From assembly GCF_028649475.1 (NCBI RefSeq), contig NZ_JAQSIP010000006.1, forward strand, positions 124,001-188,000: 64,000 nucleotides of DNA. Reading direction: 5' to 3'. The position numbers and the translations under genes are program-made. The notes under the pieces were generated by a model. The model ran no database searches. It was not told where the DNA came from and saw only the letters and a program-made list of their open reading frames with translations. The DNA comes from Curvibacter cyanobacteriorum. Lineage in GTDB: Bacteria; Pseudomonadota; Gammaproteobacteria; Burkholderiales; Burkholderiaceae_C. This document shows positions 45,310-53,548 of this stretch, piece after piece (position 1 is the first letter of the stretch; every line of letters starts with the position of its first letter).

Positions 45310-45450
45310 CCCCTGCGCGGCCACCGGCGGGGCGACCGAAGCCGGCCCGCCCACAACCCACGGCCCCGCGGCCGGCTCGGGATTGACAGCTTCCTGACAG
45401 CGACCACGCGCCAAGATGTCGCCCGATACTTGACCCGCATGGAGACATCA

Positions 45451-46461
45451 ATGAACTCAAACGACCTGCAACGCCTGTCTGTCAGCCCCCGCCGCACGCT
45501 GTTGAAAGCCGGTGGCCTGCTGACAGCGGCCACCCTGGCACCAGGCCTGGTGCGCGCCCAAAGCAGCTGGCCCAACAAGAGCATTCGCTTCGTGGTGCCC
45601 TTCGCGCCCGGTGGCAGCTCGGAAATCGTCGCCCGCTCGACCGCCGCCGAGCTGACCAAGACCCTGGGCCAGAGCGTGTTCGTCGACAACAAACCCGGCG
45701 CGGCCGGCAACATCGCCATGCAGGAAGTGGCCCGCGCCGATGACCAGCACACCCTGATCCTGGGCCACATCGGCACGCTGGCGGTCAACCCCTACATCTT
45801 CCCCAAGCTGCCCTACGACCCCAACAAGGACTTCAAGCCCATCAGCCTGTTGGCCAAGGTGCCCAGCCTCTACGTGGTCAACCCCAGTGTGCCGGCCAAG
45901 AACCTCAAGGAGTTCCTGGCCTATGTGAAGTCCAAGCCAGGCCGCCTGAGCTACGGCTCGGCCGGCAATGGCAGCGCCGGGCATCTGGCGTTCGAGTACC
46001 TCAAGATGACGGCCGACCTGTTCATCCTGCACGTCCCCTACCGGGGCACCGGTCCGATGATGACCGACCTGCTGGCGGGCCGGCTTGAGGCATCGGCCAT
46101 CGGCGCGGCGGCGGTGCTGCCCTTCATCAAATCGGGCAAGTTGCGCTGCATCGCCACCGGCTCGACCAAGCGCCTGCCGCAACTGCCCGACGTGCCGACG
46201 GTGGCCGAGCAAGGCTTCCCGGGCTTCGAGATGACCCAGTGGTACGGCATGTTGGCACCCGCCAGCCTGGCTGCGGCGAACGTGACCAAGCTGTCCGAGC
46301 ACACCATGAAGGCGGTCAAATCACCCGAGTCCCTGGAGCGCCTGAACGCCGATGCCGCCGAGGTGCTGGGCGGCACGCCCGACCAGTTCAGCCAGTTCAT
46401 TGCCGCGGAACAAGCCCGTTGGCAGAAGGTGATCGCCCGCGCCAGCATCAAGCCCGACTGA
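45451..46461 (+). CDS. Bug/TctC-family solute-binding protein next to TctDE
   Basis: A 336-residue Bug-family protein. The N-terminal signal (SPRRTLLKAGGLLTAATLA) looks Tat-type. Hallmarks: IRFVVPFAPGGSSEIVAR, VFVDNKPGAAGNIAMQEVA, and VPTVAEQGFPGFEMTQWYG. ATG at 45451 follows GGAGA. It precedes the two-component genes by 27 bp, as tctC does near tctDE in other species. Confidence 0.87.
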   Translation: MNSNDLQRLSVSPRRTLLKAGGLLTAATLAPGLVRAQSSWPNKSIRFVVPFAPGGSSEIVARSTAAELTKTLGQSVFVDNKPGAAGNIAMQEVARADDQHTLILGHIGTLAVNPYIFPKLPYDPNKDFKPISLLAKVPSLYVVNPSVPAKNLKEFLAYVKSKPGRLSYGSAGNGSAGHLAFEYLKMTADLFILHVPYRGTGPMMTDLLAGRLEASAIGAAAVLPFIKSGKLRCIATGSTKRLPQLPDVPTVAEQGFPGFEMTQWYGMLAPASLAAANVTKLSEHTMKAVKSPESLERLNADAAEVLGGTPDQFSQFIAAEQARWQKVIARASIKPD

Positions 46462-46471
46462 CACCGGGCTT
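46450..46471 (+). terminator. Hairpin overlapping the stop codon, possible attenuator
   Basis: AAGCCCG (46450-46456) / CGGGCTT (46465-46471), loop of 8 nt, spanning the stop codon of the binding-protein gene. No strong T run follows, so it may limit or process the transcript before the response regulator rather than end it fully. Confidence 0.4.
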
Positions 46472-46488
46472 CGATTAGCATCGGTGGC

Positions 46489-47154
46489 ATGCGCATCCTG
46501 TTGGCTGAGGACGAACACCACCTGGGCACCTGGCTTTGCAAGGCGCTCGAGCATGCGGGCATCCAGGTCGAATGGGTTGACGACGGCCGCCTGGCCGACC
46601 TGGCGCTGCAACAGCGCGACCACGACGCCCTGGTGCTCGACCTGGGCCTGCCTGGCATGGACGGTCACCAGGTTCTGCAACGCCTGCGCGAGCGCGACCA
46701 GCGCTTGCCCGCGCTCATCCTGACGGCGCGGGACTCGCTGGCCGAGCGCGTGGGCGTGCTCAACGCCGGTGCCGATGACTTTCTGGCCAAACCCTTCGAG
46801 TTGGCCGAGCTGGAAGCCCGGCTGCAGGCCCTGGTCCGGCGCGCCCGCGGGGTGGAACACCCGCGCTGGACCTGCGGCCCCCTGGTCTACGACGGCTCGC
46901 GGCGCCAGTTCAACCTGCATGGCGAGCACCTGCCGCTGTCGCCCCGCGAGATCGGTGTGCTGCGTGCCCTGATCCAGCGCAGCGGCGAGCCGCTGTCCAA
47001 ACAGCAGATCATCGACCGCGTGTTCTCAGACGACGAAGACGTGCACCCGGAGGTGGTCGAAGTGGTGGTCTACCGACTGCGCAAACGCCTGGACGGCAGT
47101 GGCGTCAAGGTGGTGACCTTGCGCGGCCTGGGCTACCTGCTTGAACCGGACTGA
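46489..47154 (+). CDS. tctD: OmpR-family response regulator (TctD-like)
   Basis: A 221-residue regulator: receiver domain (residues 1-115) with acidic pocket Glu/Asp in LLAEDEHH, phospho-acceptor Asp in VLDLGLPGMDG (~residue 51) and Lys in FLAKPFE, then an OmpR winged helix (residues ~125-220). It lies between the binding-protein gene and its kinase and probably controls carboxylate uptake genes. Confidence 0.88.
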   Translation: MRILLAEDEHHLGTWLCKALEHAGIQVEWVDDGRLADLALQQRDHDALVLDLGLPGMDGHQVLQRLRERDQRLPALILTARDSLAERVGVLNAGADDFLAKPFELAELEARLQALVRRARGVEHPRWTCGPLVYDGSRRQFNLHGEHLPLSPREIGVLRALIQRSGEPLSKQQIIDRVFSDDEDVHPEVVEVVVYRLRKRLDGSGVKVVTLRGLGYLLEPD

Positions 47155-47158
47155 CGAC

Positions 47159-48598
47159 GTGTCCGGCCTGACCCGCCTGCGTGAGCGCTTTCACCGCACC
47201 AGCCTGTGGCTGCGCATGGTGTTGGTGATGCTGCCCATCTTGCTGCTGGTCACGGCGGTGGAACTGTGGATGACCCGGCAGGAAGCCCTCGAGTCCGCCA
47301 ATGCAGCCTACGACCGATCGCTGCTGGGCGCGCTCAAATCGATCGACGCCAACATCTCGACGGCCTCCGGCGGCCTGTCGGTCGAACTGCCGTACACGAT
47401 GTTCGAGTTCTTCGAGCTGACGGCCAGCGGCCAGGTGTTCTTCCGGGTGGCCACCTCGGATGGCCTGGTCGAACTGGGCAGCGCCGACCTGCCCCCGCCG
47501 CCACAAGCCCCGCCGGTGGGCGTGCCGGTGTTTTACGACGCCAGCTACTTTGGCGAGTCGGTGCGCCTGGTGGCCTACTACCGCGTGCTCGAACGCACCC
47601 CGACCGGGGCGGAGGAACGCGGGGTCATGGTTCAAGTGGGCGAGAGCACGCGCTCGCGGCAGGCCTTCACCGAGCGTTTTGTGCGCAGCGCCGCGATCCG
47701 CGACGCCATCGTGCTGGGCTTCCTGATGCTGGGCGCGGCGGCCGTCTTGCGCGTGGCGCTGTCGCCGCTGGCCCGCCTGGCCCGCGACGTCGAGGCCCGG
47801 CCGCCCGAGGACCTGACCCAGATCGACAACCAGCGCCTGCCCGCCGAGATCAGTCCGCTGGTGGGGGCCGTCAACCACCACATGGCGCGCATCCAGGACC
47901 TGATGGCCTTGCAGCGGCAGTTTCTGGACGATGCCTCGCACCAGCTGCGCACCCACCTGACCACACTGCAAATGCAGGTCGACTACGCCAAGCGCGAAGC
48001 CGACCCGCACAAGATCCGCCAGGCCCTGGAGGCCTTGAGCGACGAAGTGGGCCGCGCCTCGCGCAGCTCGCAGCAGCTGCTGACGCTGGGCCGCAGCGAT
48101 GCGGTGCCCGTGTCGATGGCCGCGTTTGAACTCGAACCGTTGCTGCGCGAAGTGGCCCTGAGTGGGCTGCCACAGGCGCGCGCCAAACGCATCGACCTGG
48201 GCATCCAGACGCCCTCGCCCGGGGCCAGTGCGCTGGGCGACCGCACCTTGCTGCGCGAGGCCCTGAGCAACCTGGTCAGCAACGCGATTGCCTACAGCCG
48301 CGCCGAGGGCCGCGTGACGGTCTACGCGACCAGCAACGAGCAGGGCTGGACCTTGAATGTCGAAGACGACGGCCCCGGGCTCAGCGAGGCCGAGCGGGCC
48401 ACCCTGGGCCAGCGCTTTCGCCGCGGGGCCCAGGCGTCGAAGGGGGGGTTTGGCTTGGGGCTGGCCATTGCACGCTCGATCGCCGAGCGCCACGGCGGCC
48501 AGCTGCGCCTGGAGGAGCCCGCCTCGGGTCAAGGCCTGCACGCCGTGATCGCCTGGCCTCCGCCCCCGGTCCGGCCCGCGGGGCCGCAGGACGCTTAG
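47159..48598 (+). CDS. tctE: Sensor histidine kinase (TctE-like)
   Basis: A 479-residue kinase: membrane helix (~residues 15-35), a periplasmic sensor (~120 residues), a second helix (~175-195), a dimerisation domain with phospho-acceptor His in DDASHQLRTHL (~260), and an ATP-binding domain with N-box NLVSNAIAYS and GFGLGLAIA. GTG at 47159 is used; a TTG at 47141 inside tctD is possible. It probably senses a tri- or dicarboxylate. Confidence 0.86.
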   Translation: MSGLTRLRERFHRTSLWLRMVLVMLPILLLVTAVELWMTRQEALESANAAYDRSLLGALKSIDANISTASGGLSVELPYTMFEFFELTASGQVFFRVATSDGLVELGSADLPPPPQAPPVGVPVFYDASYFGESVRLVAYYRVLERTPTGAEERGVMVQVGESTRSRQAFTERFVRSAAIRDAIVLGFLMLGAAAVLRVALSPLARLARDVEARPPEDLTQIDNQRLPAEISPLVGAVNHHMARIQDLMALQRQFLDDASHQLRTHLTTLQMQVDYAKREADPHKIRQALEALSDEVGRASRSSQQLLTLGRSDAVPVSMAAFELEPLLREVALSGLPQARAKRIDLGIQTPSPGASALGDRTLLREALSNLVSNAIAYSRAEGRVTVYATSNEQGWTLNVEDDGPGLSEAERATLGQRFRRGAQASKGGFGLGLAIARSIAERHGGQLRLEEPASGQGLHAVIAWPPPPVRPAGPQDA

Positions 48599-48648
48599 GC
48601 GCCGCGCGGGCGCCGGGTGCAGGCCTGCGGCGAGGTCCCGCAGCCCGT

Positions 48649-49665
48649 TCACCGGGCCCAGCGCCGCAAGCCCAACTCGGTGGCCAAGGCCCCGTACTGC
48701 ACCAGTTGCTGGTCGACATAGGCCTGAAGCGCCGGGCCCGTCATGGGCAGCGGGTACAGGCCATACTGGCTCAGCAGCTGGCCATAGCCAGGGGCCGCCA
48801 TGGCCTCTTTGAAAGCCCTGGACCAGGCGTCTGACAGCGCCTCCGGCGTGTTGGCGCTCAAGTACAGCCCACGCACGGTGGGCCACACCACATCGACCCC
48901 TTGCTCACGCGCGGTCGGGACACCTTTCAAGGCCCCCTCCAGGCGCTGGGCCGACAACACCGCCAGAAAGCGCAGGTTGACCCCGGCCTTCATCGCCTTC
49001 AACGCCTCGGCGGCATCGCCCGGAAACACATCGATGTGGCGTCCCTGCAGCGCCCGCAGCGCGTCGCCCCCGCCCTCGAACGAGACAAAACGCAAGGCTC
49101 GGTGCTCGCCGCCGGCCGCGCGCACCAGGAGCGCGGCCTTGACCCAGTCCTGGCTGCCAATGCTGCCGCCGGCCCCGAACACAATCCGCGACGCCGGTTG
49201 CTTCAGGGCCTGGATCAGATCGGACAGCTGCTGGTAGGGCGAGTCTTTGGCCACGGCGATGACGCCGTAATCGGAGCCCAGCACCACCACCGGCTTCATG
49301 GCCGACGGCGGGTGGGGGCCAAACCGGCCCTGGGCCATGTTGAGCAGGGAGCCACTGGAAAACGCCACCAAGGTCGACGCGCCCCCCAACTCGCCCGAGG
49401 CCACCCGGTCAAAAGCCACCGCGCCGATGCCGCCCGGCAGCAGCCTCTGCTTCAGATCGGGCCGGGTCGGCCGCACCGCCTGCAGTGCATCGCGGGCCAG
49501 CGCACAGGTCAGCGCAAAGCCCCCGCCGGCCTTGGCGGGGATGATGCAGTCGGCCTCCTGCAGCGAAGGATCAGGCCGGGGCCGGTCCTGAGCGTGTCCC
49601 AGCCCCGCGCCCAGCGCCAGCAGCAGAGGCCCACAGCGCCCCAGGCGCAACAGCGTTTGAATCAT
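48649..49665 (-). CDS. TctC-family tricarboxylate-binding protein
   Basis: A 338-residue protein with a short signal peptide (MIQTLLRLGRCGPLLLALGAGLGHA). It lacks the Bug-style PFxPGG; instead it has IIPAKAGGGFALTCALARDAL and FGAGGSIGSQDWVKAALLV, closer to classical TctC. Start at 49665; an ATG at 49680 is the alternative. It converges with tctE (51 bp between stops) and may be a second receptor for that system. Confidence 0.75.
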   Translation of the reverse strand: MIQTLLRLGRCGPLLLALGAGLGHAQDRPRPDPSLQEADCIIPAKAGGGFALTCALARDALQAVRPTRPDLKQRLLPGGIGAVAFDRVASGELGGASTLVAFSSGSLLNMAQGRFGPHPPSAMKPVVVLGSDYGVIAVAKDSPYQQLSDLIQALKQPASRIVFGAGGSIGSQDWVKAALLVRAAGGEHRALRFVSFEGGGDALRALQGRHIDVFPGDAAEALKAMKAGVNLRFLAVLSAQRLEGALKGVPTAREQGVDVVWPTVRGLYLSANTPEALSDAWSRAFKEAMAAPGYGQLLSQYGLYPLPMTGPALQAYVDQQLVQYGALATELGLRRWAR

Positions 49666-49852
49666 GGTGGTGGCCCTCATTGGGGGCTTGTCTCCGTGGC
49701 AATGGCCCGCCCCAGCAGCCGGGCTTGGCGCTGACCATTCTAGAGAGATCAAGAACCCGGCGCCGAGTCGGCCCCGGTGACCCTGGGCCTCCACGCGGGT
49801 CGCCACCACGCCCCGGCCGGTGGCCCTCAGGCCCCAGGGAGCTGCCGCGCAC

Positions 49853-51400
49853 TCAAGCCGAGAAGACTTTGACCGCCTGCACCAGCCGATCGGCCTGGGC
49901 CCCCATGCTGTGGGCGGCCGCACTGCTTTCTTCCACCATGGTGGCGTTTTGCTGAGTCATCTGGTCGAGCTGGGCCACCGCGCTGCCCACCTGCGAAATG
50001 CCCCGCGCCTGCTCCCGCGATGCGGCAGTGATTTCAGCCACCAGCTTGTTGACCCGCTGCACTTGCTGCACCAGATCGCGCAGCGTTTGTCCGGCATCGG
50101 CGACATGCTGGGAGCCGTCTTGCACGGTGTTGACCGAATCGGCAATCAGCGCCGAGATCTCTTTGGCGGCCGCGGCGGAGCGCCCCGCCAGGCTGCGTAC
50201 CTCGCTGGCCACCACCGCAAAACCACGCCCTTGGTCACCGGCCCGCGCGGCTTCGACCGCCGCGTTCAACGCCAGGATGTTGGTCTGGAAGGCGATGCCA
50301 TCGATCACCTGAATGATGTCGGAGATCTTTTTGCTCGAGCCGGAAATGCGCGCCATGGTGCTCTCGACATCGGTCATGGCCTGGCCGCTTTTCTCGGCCA
50401 CCAGGGTGGCCTCAGCCGTGATCTTGCTGGCCTCTTGCGCGGACTCGGAGTTGTTCTGGACCGAGGCGGTCTGCTGCTCCATGGCCGCAGCGGTTTGCTC
50501 CAAGGTGGAGGCCGATTGCTCGGTGCGGCTCGACAGGTCGTTGCTCGACCGGGCCACCTGCTCGCTGGCCGCCTGCACGCTGGTGGCTTGCTCCAACACA
50601 TCCGACACCAGCGATTGCAGGTTCAGGCCCGCCTGGTTGATGGCGCGCGCAATCAGGCCAATGTGGTCGGTTCGGTGCAAATTCAGGTCGCGGGCCCGTT
50701 CGCCCGATGCCACTTGCTGCGCCGTGCCCAGGATTTGGTCCAGCGGACGGATGATGTTGCCTTCGATCACCACATCGGCCACAAGCAGGCTCAGCACGAC
50801 CGTCGCGGCCAGCCCCAGCCACACCAAAGTCGGCAAGCCGGCCGCCGACAGCGCGAGCACCGAGAGCAGGGCCACCGCCAGCAAGGGCAACCGGACGCGC
50901 CAGGCCGTGGGCAAGGTTTGCCAGGCGCTGGTCCAGCCCAGCCAGCCGCCACGGACAATCAAGCCGCGGTCAAATTTGAGGCCGCCCGCGGTGCCGGCTT
51001 TGAAGCGCGCATAAAGCTTTTCGGTCGCCTCCACCTCCTGCCGTGTGGGCTGGGTTCTGGCCGACAGGTAACCCACCACCCGCCCCTGGCGCCGCATGGG
51101 CGAGGCGTTGGCCACCACCCAGTAGTGGTCGCCATTGGCCCGCCGGTTCTTCACCAGCCCGCGCCAGGATTGACCGGCCTTCAGCGTGCGCCACATGTCG
51201 GCAAACGCCTCCACCGGCATGTCGGGGTGTCGCACCATGTTGTGCGGCTGCCCAATCAGTTCGTCCACCTCAAAACCGCTGGTGCGAATGAAAGAGGCAT
51301 TGGCGTAGGTGATGCGGCTGTCCAGGTCGGTGGTGGACAGCAACGTCTCCGTGGCGGGGAACAGGTACTCCCGTTGCGTGACAGGCAGGTTGGTACGCAT
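49853..51400 (-). CDS. PAS-domain chemoreceptor (Aer-like)
   Basis: A 515-residue energy/redox receptor. An N-terminal PAS domain (about residues 15-120: [31 protein letters not shown]) resembles the FAD-binding PAS of Aer. Two close membrane helices (~165-210), a HAMP domain, and a signalling hairpin with the tip [33 protein letters not shown] follow. The start at 51400 has GAGGAG upstream. Aerotaxis is the likely behaviour. Confidence 0.88.
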   Translation of the reverse strand: MRTNLPVTQREYLFPATETLLSTTDLDSRITYANASFIRTSGFEVDELIGQPHNMVRHPDMPVEAFADMWRTLKAGQSWRGLVKNRRANGDHYWVVANASPMRRQGRVVGYLSARTQPTRQEVEATEKLYARFKAGTAGGLKFDRGLIVRGGWLGWTSAWQTLPTAWRVRLPLLAVALLSVLALSAAGLPTLVWLGLAATVVLSLLVADVVIEGNIIRPLDQILGTAQQVASGERARDLNLHRTDHIGLIARAINQAGLNLQSLVSDVLEQATSVQAASEQVARSSNDLSSRTEQSASTLEQTAAAMEQQTASVQNNSESAQEASKITAEATLVAEKSGQAMTDVESTMARISGSSKKISDIIQVIDGIAFQTNILALNAAVEAARAGDQGRGFAVVASEVRSLAGRSAAAAKEISALIADSVNTVQDGSQHVADAGQTLRDLVQQVQRVNKLVAEITAASREQARGISQVGSAVAQLDQMTQQNATMVEESSAAAHSMGAQADRLVQAVKVFSA

Positions 51401-51989
51401 GGACTGGCTCCTCAGGGTGGGCGACAACAAAGAAACAGAACGACGGCCGAAAATTAAATTTGCGCTTTTAATTTGCTTATTTCTGCAAAAACGTTATTTT
51501 TTGTCAAAACGCATCTCCCTGTTTTTTGTAGGCAATTTGAGCGCCACCCAACGCCAAGCCCCGCACAACGCCCCTCCAATGATCTGCTTCAAGCGCGATC
51601 TTCAGGGATCATGCGCCGTCAGCAACGCCCCGGCCGCGACCGGACCGCGCCGCACTGACCGCCCAGCTTGAAATGATAAAAATCAGCTCACCGACACTGA
51701 CCGCGGCCTTGAAAAGGACGCCGCGCTTGAGCGAAACAGGCCGTTGACGGGTGCGGGGGCCCTGACCTGAGGCGCAGGCCCTGAGCTGAGGCGCAGGCCC
51801 TGAGCGTGCAGAGGCGACCCCCAAGCAGGCTGGTCGACTGGTTGAACCACACGGATCGGGTGAATGGGTGGCGAGGACCAGTACCGCGGGTGCCCACAGC
51901 CTGCCCCCAAACACCCGTCGGCCTTGGCGTTCTGTCAGCGCCAGTTGTGACGGCTTGAGACAACAAAAAACCCGCCTGGCCATGCGCAG
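51401..51989. other. Non-coding stretch between the Aer-like gene and the IS element
   Basis: No credible gene. 51446-51550 is AT-rich, unlike its surroundings, and holds a perfect minus-strand -35 hexamer TTGACA (51507-51502) that may drive the Aer-like gene; the -10 is weak. A 19-bp direct tandem repeat (CTGAGGCGCAGGCCCTGAG) occupies 51767-51785 and 51786-51804. Confidence 0.6.
51767..51804. repeat. Two tandem copies of a 19-bp repeat
   Basis: Exact direct repeats CTGAGGCGCAGGCCCTGAG at 51767-51785 and 51786-51804 in non-coding DNA near the IS element. No function is evident. Confidence 0.9.
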
Positions 51990-52029
51990 TGAATCGCCCC
52001 GGGTTTGAACTGCCCCCCAGAAGTTGGAC
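51990..52029 (+). repeat. Left terminal inverted repeat of the IS element
   Basis: Pairs with 53411-53450 with one mismatch (C at 52013). The inner 24 bp, from TGAACTG at 52006, match the terminal pattern of IS150-type elements; the outer 16 bp are an added palindromic arm. Confidence 0.85.
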
Positions 52030-52046
52030 AAACTTCAAGGGGTTAC

Positions 52047-52565
52047 ATGAAGAAGTACAAAACGGAGTTCAAGCTGGAAGTGGTCCAAAGCTTCTTGGCT
52101 GGCGAAGGCGGCGGGAAGCTTTTGGCTCGGCGGTGGTCGGTGCCTGAGGAGAAGGTTCGCACTTGGGTGAGCCACTACCGCCTGCACGGCATAGACGGAT
52201 TGCGCCCCAAGCGCAGCACGTACAGTGCGCAGTTCAAACTGCAGGTACTGTCCCATCAGGATCGCGAACAGCTCTCCAGCCGCCAGGTCGCGGCGATCTA
52301 TGACATCCGCAATCCCAACCAAGTCGTGGTCTGGCGACGCAATCTCGATCAAGGCCGCCTGCAGGCTATCGCGAACGAGAAAGAAGAGCGTCCCAAGATG
52401 AAGCTGGAAGGACGCTGCGCAGCGCTGTCGAACAAGGTTGCCGCCGACGCAGTGCAAAGCCTAAGAGAAGAGAACGAACGACTGCGTGCCGAGGTCGCGT
52501 ACCTAAAAAAATTGCAGGCCTTGATTCGGTCGAAGAGATCAGCTGCGCCGAAAAAGCGCATCTGA
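52047..52565 (+). CDS. IS150-type transposase OrfA
   Basis: A 172-residue protein with two helix-turn-helix modules (about residues 5-50 and 60-105) and a C-terminal leucine-zipper-like coil (SLREENERLRAEVAYLKKL). It binds the element ends. Its size matches the long OrfA of the IS150 group. A slippery heptamer (52505-52511) near its end allows a -1 shift into orfB. Confidence 0.9.
   Translation: MKKYKTEFKLEVVQSFLAGEGGGKLLARRWSVPEEKVRTWVSHYRLHGIDGLRPKRSTYSAQFKLQVLSHQDREQLSSRQVAAIYDIRNPNQVVVWRRNLDQGRLQAIANEKEERPKMKLEGRCAALSNKVAADAVQSLREENERLRAEVAYLKKLQALIRSKRSAAPKKRI
52505..52511 (+). promoter_or_regulatory. Programmed -1 ribosomal frameshift site
   Basis: Seven A residues placed as A_AAA_AAA relative to the orfA frame (CTA AAA AAA TTG). 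Slipping by -1 leads straight into the orfB frame, whose reading continues without stop from here, producing the OrfAB fusion. Confidence 0.75.
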
Positions 52566-53393
52566 TTGCCGGGTTGAGGCATCACCATAAATTGGCATAC
52601 CTGTTGCAGGTCGCAGGCCTGCCACGCAGCACGTTCTACTACCAGTGCCAGGCGAGCCAGCGCGCCCACCGGCAAAGCGCCTTGGAGGCCAGGATCCGCA
52701 CTGTCTATGACGAGCATAAAGGACGCTACGGCTACAGACGGATCACGGCCGCGTTATGCAATGGGGTGGCGGAACCGGTCAACCACAAGTGCGTGCAGCG
52801 TCTGATGCAAAAGATGGGGCTACGTGCATTGATCCGGGCGATGAAGCGCTCCTGGCATGCCCCGGGCACGAGCGATGCGCACGTACCCAACGTTCTGCAG
52901 CGCGACTTCTGCGCGACCGCGCCGAACCTGAAATGGGCGACCGATGTCACCGAGTTCAATATAAGCGGCCAAAAGCTCTACCTGTCGGCCTGCATGGACC
53001 TGTATCGTCGCGTATCGCATGGCAAGGCGGCCGGTCTTCGAGATGGCTTCCAGCGTGCTTGAGGCCGCGCTCTCGCGGACGAATTGCGTCGCAGGCCTAA
53101 TCGTGCATTCCGACCAAGGTTGGCACTACAAGATGCAGCCCTACCGAGCGATGCTCGTGCGACGCGGAGTCGAGCAAAGCATGAGCCGCAAGGGCAACTG
53201 CTTCGACAACGCGGCGATTGAAAGCTTCTTCGGCACCCTGAAAGCCGAGTATTTCCATCTCGAAAGGCCCGATAGCATTGATGCGCTCGAAGCGGGCGTG
53301 CATGATTACGCCCACTACTACAACCACGAGCGCATCAAGCTCAGGCTGCAGGGGCTCAGTCCGGTGGGATACCGGCTGAGAAACACCACCTGA
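52511..53393 (+). pseudogene. IS150-type transposase OrfB, frameshifted
   Basis: The integrase-type transposase begins in the -1 frame (IAGLDSVEEISC, then HHHKLAYLLQVAGLPRSTFYY) and has the first DDE Asp in KWATDVTEF. Near 53003-53006 the frame breaks: the first part reads DLYRRVSHG and stops at 53062. The rest (IVAYRMARRPVFEMASS onward, with HSDQGWHY and the Glu in DNAAIESFFGTLK) continues in the next frame to 53393. The family normally reads roughly DLYNREIVAYR here, so about 10-11 bp seem deleted. The protein cannot be made whole. Confidence 0.85.
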
Positions 53394-53410
53394 TCGGCGG
53401 CAAGGCAACC

Positions 53411-53450
53411 GTCCAACTTCTGGGGGTCAGTTCAAACCCGGGGCGATTCA
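53411..53450 (-). repeat. Right terminal inverted repeat of the IS element
   Basis: Reverse complement of 51990-52029 with one mismatch. Confidence 0.85.
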
Positions 53451-53548
53451 AAAGGTTCGGGGCACAACCAAGGGTACTGGCGCGGAGCAAACGCTCATAA
53501 CGCATTGGTACCGCACCGCAAGCCATCCACGCGGTGGCCGTCAGGCCC

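Larger units (their letters stand above)
51990..53450 (+). mobile_element. IS3-family (IS150-type) insertion sequence, inactivated
   Basis: Ends are 40-bp inverted repeats (51990-52029 and 53411-53450) with one mismatch at 52013. Each starts TGAATCGCCCCGGGTT and continues into TGAACTG, which is itself the usual start of IS150-type ends (52006 to 53434). No 3-4 bp direct target duplication is seen at either boundary, so the true tip is ambiguous. It carries orfA (52047-52565) and a frameshifted orfB. The layout and the -1 slippage site are classic for IS3-family elements. Confidence 0.88.

Noticed and set aside
45383-45417. TTGACA hexamer upstream of the Bug gene at 45451
   Set aside because: No -10 hexamer at acceptable spacing.
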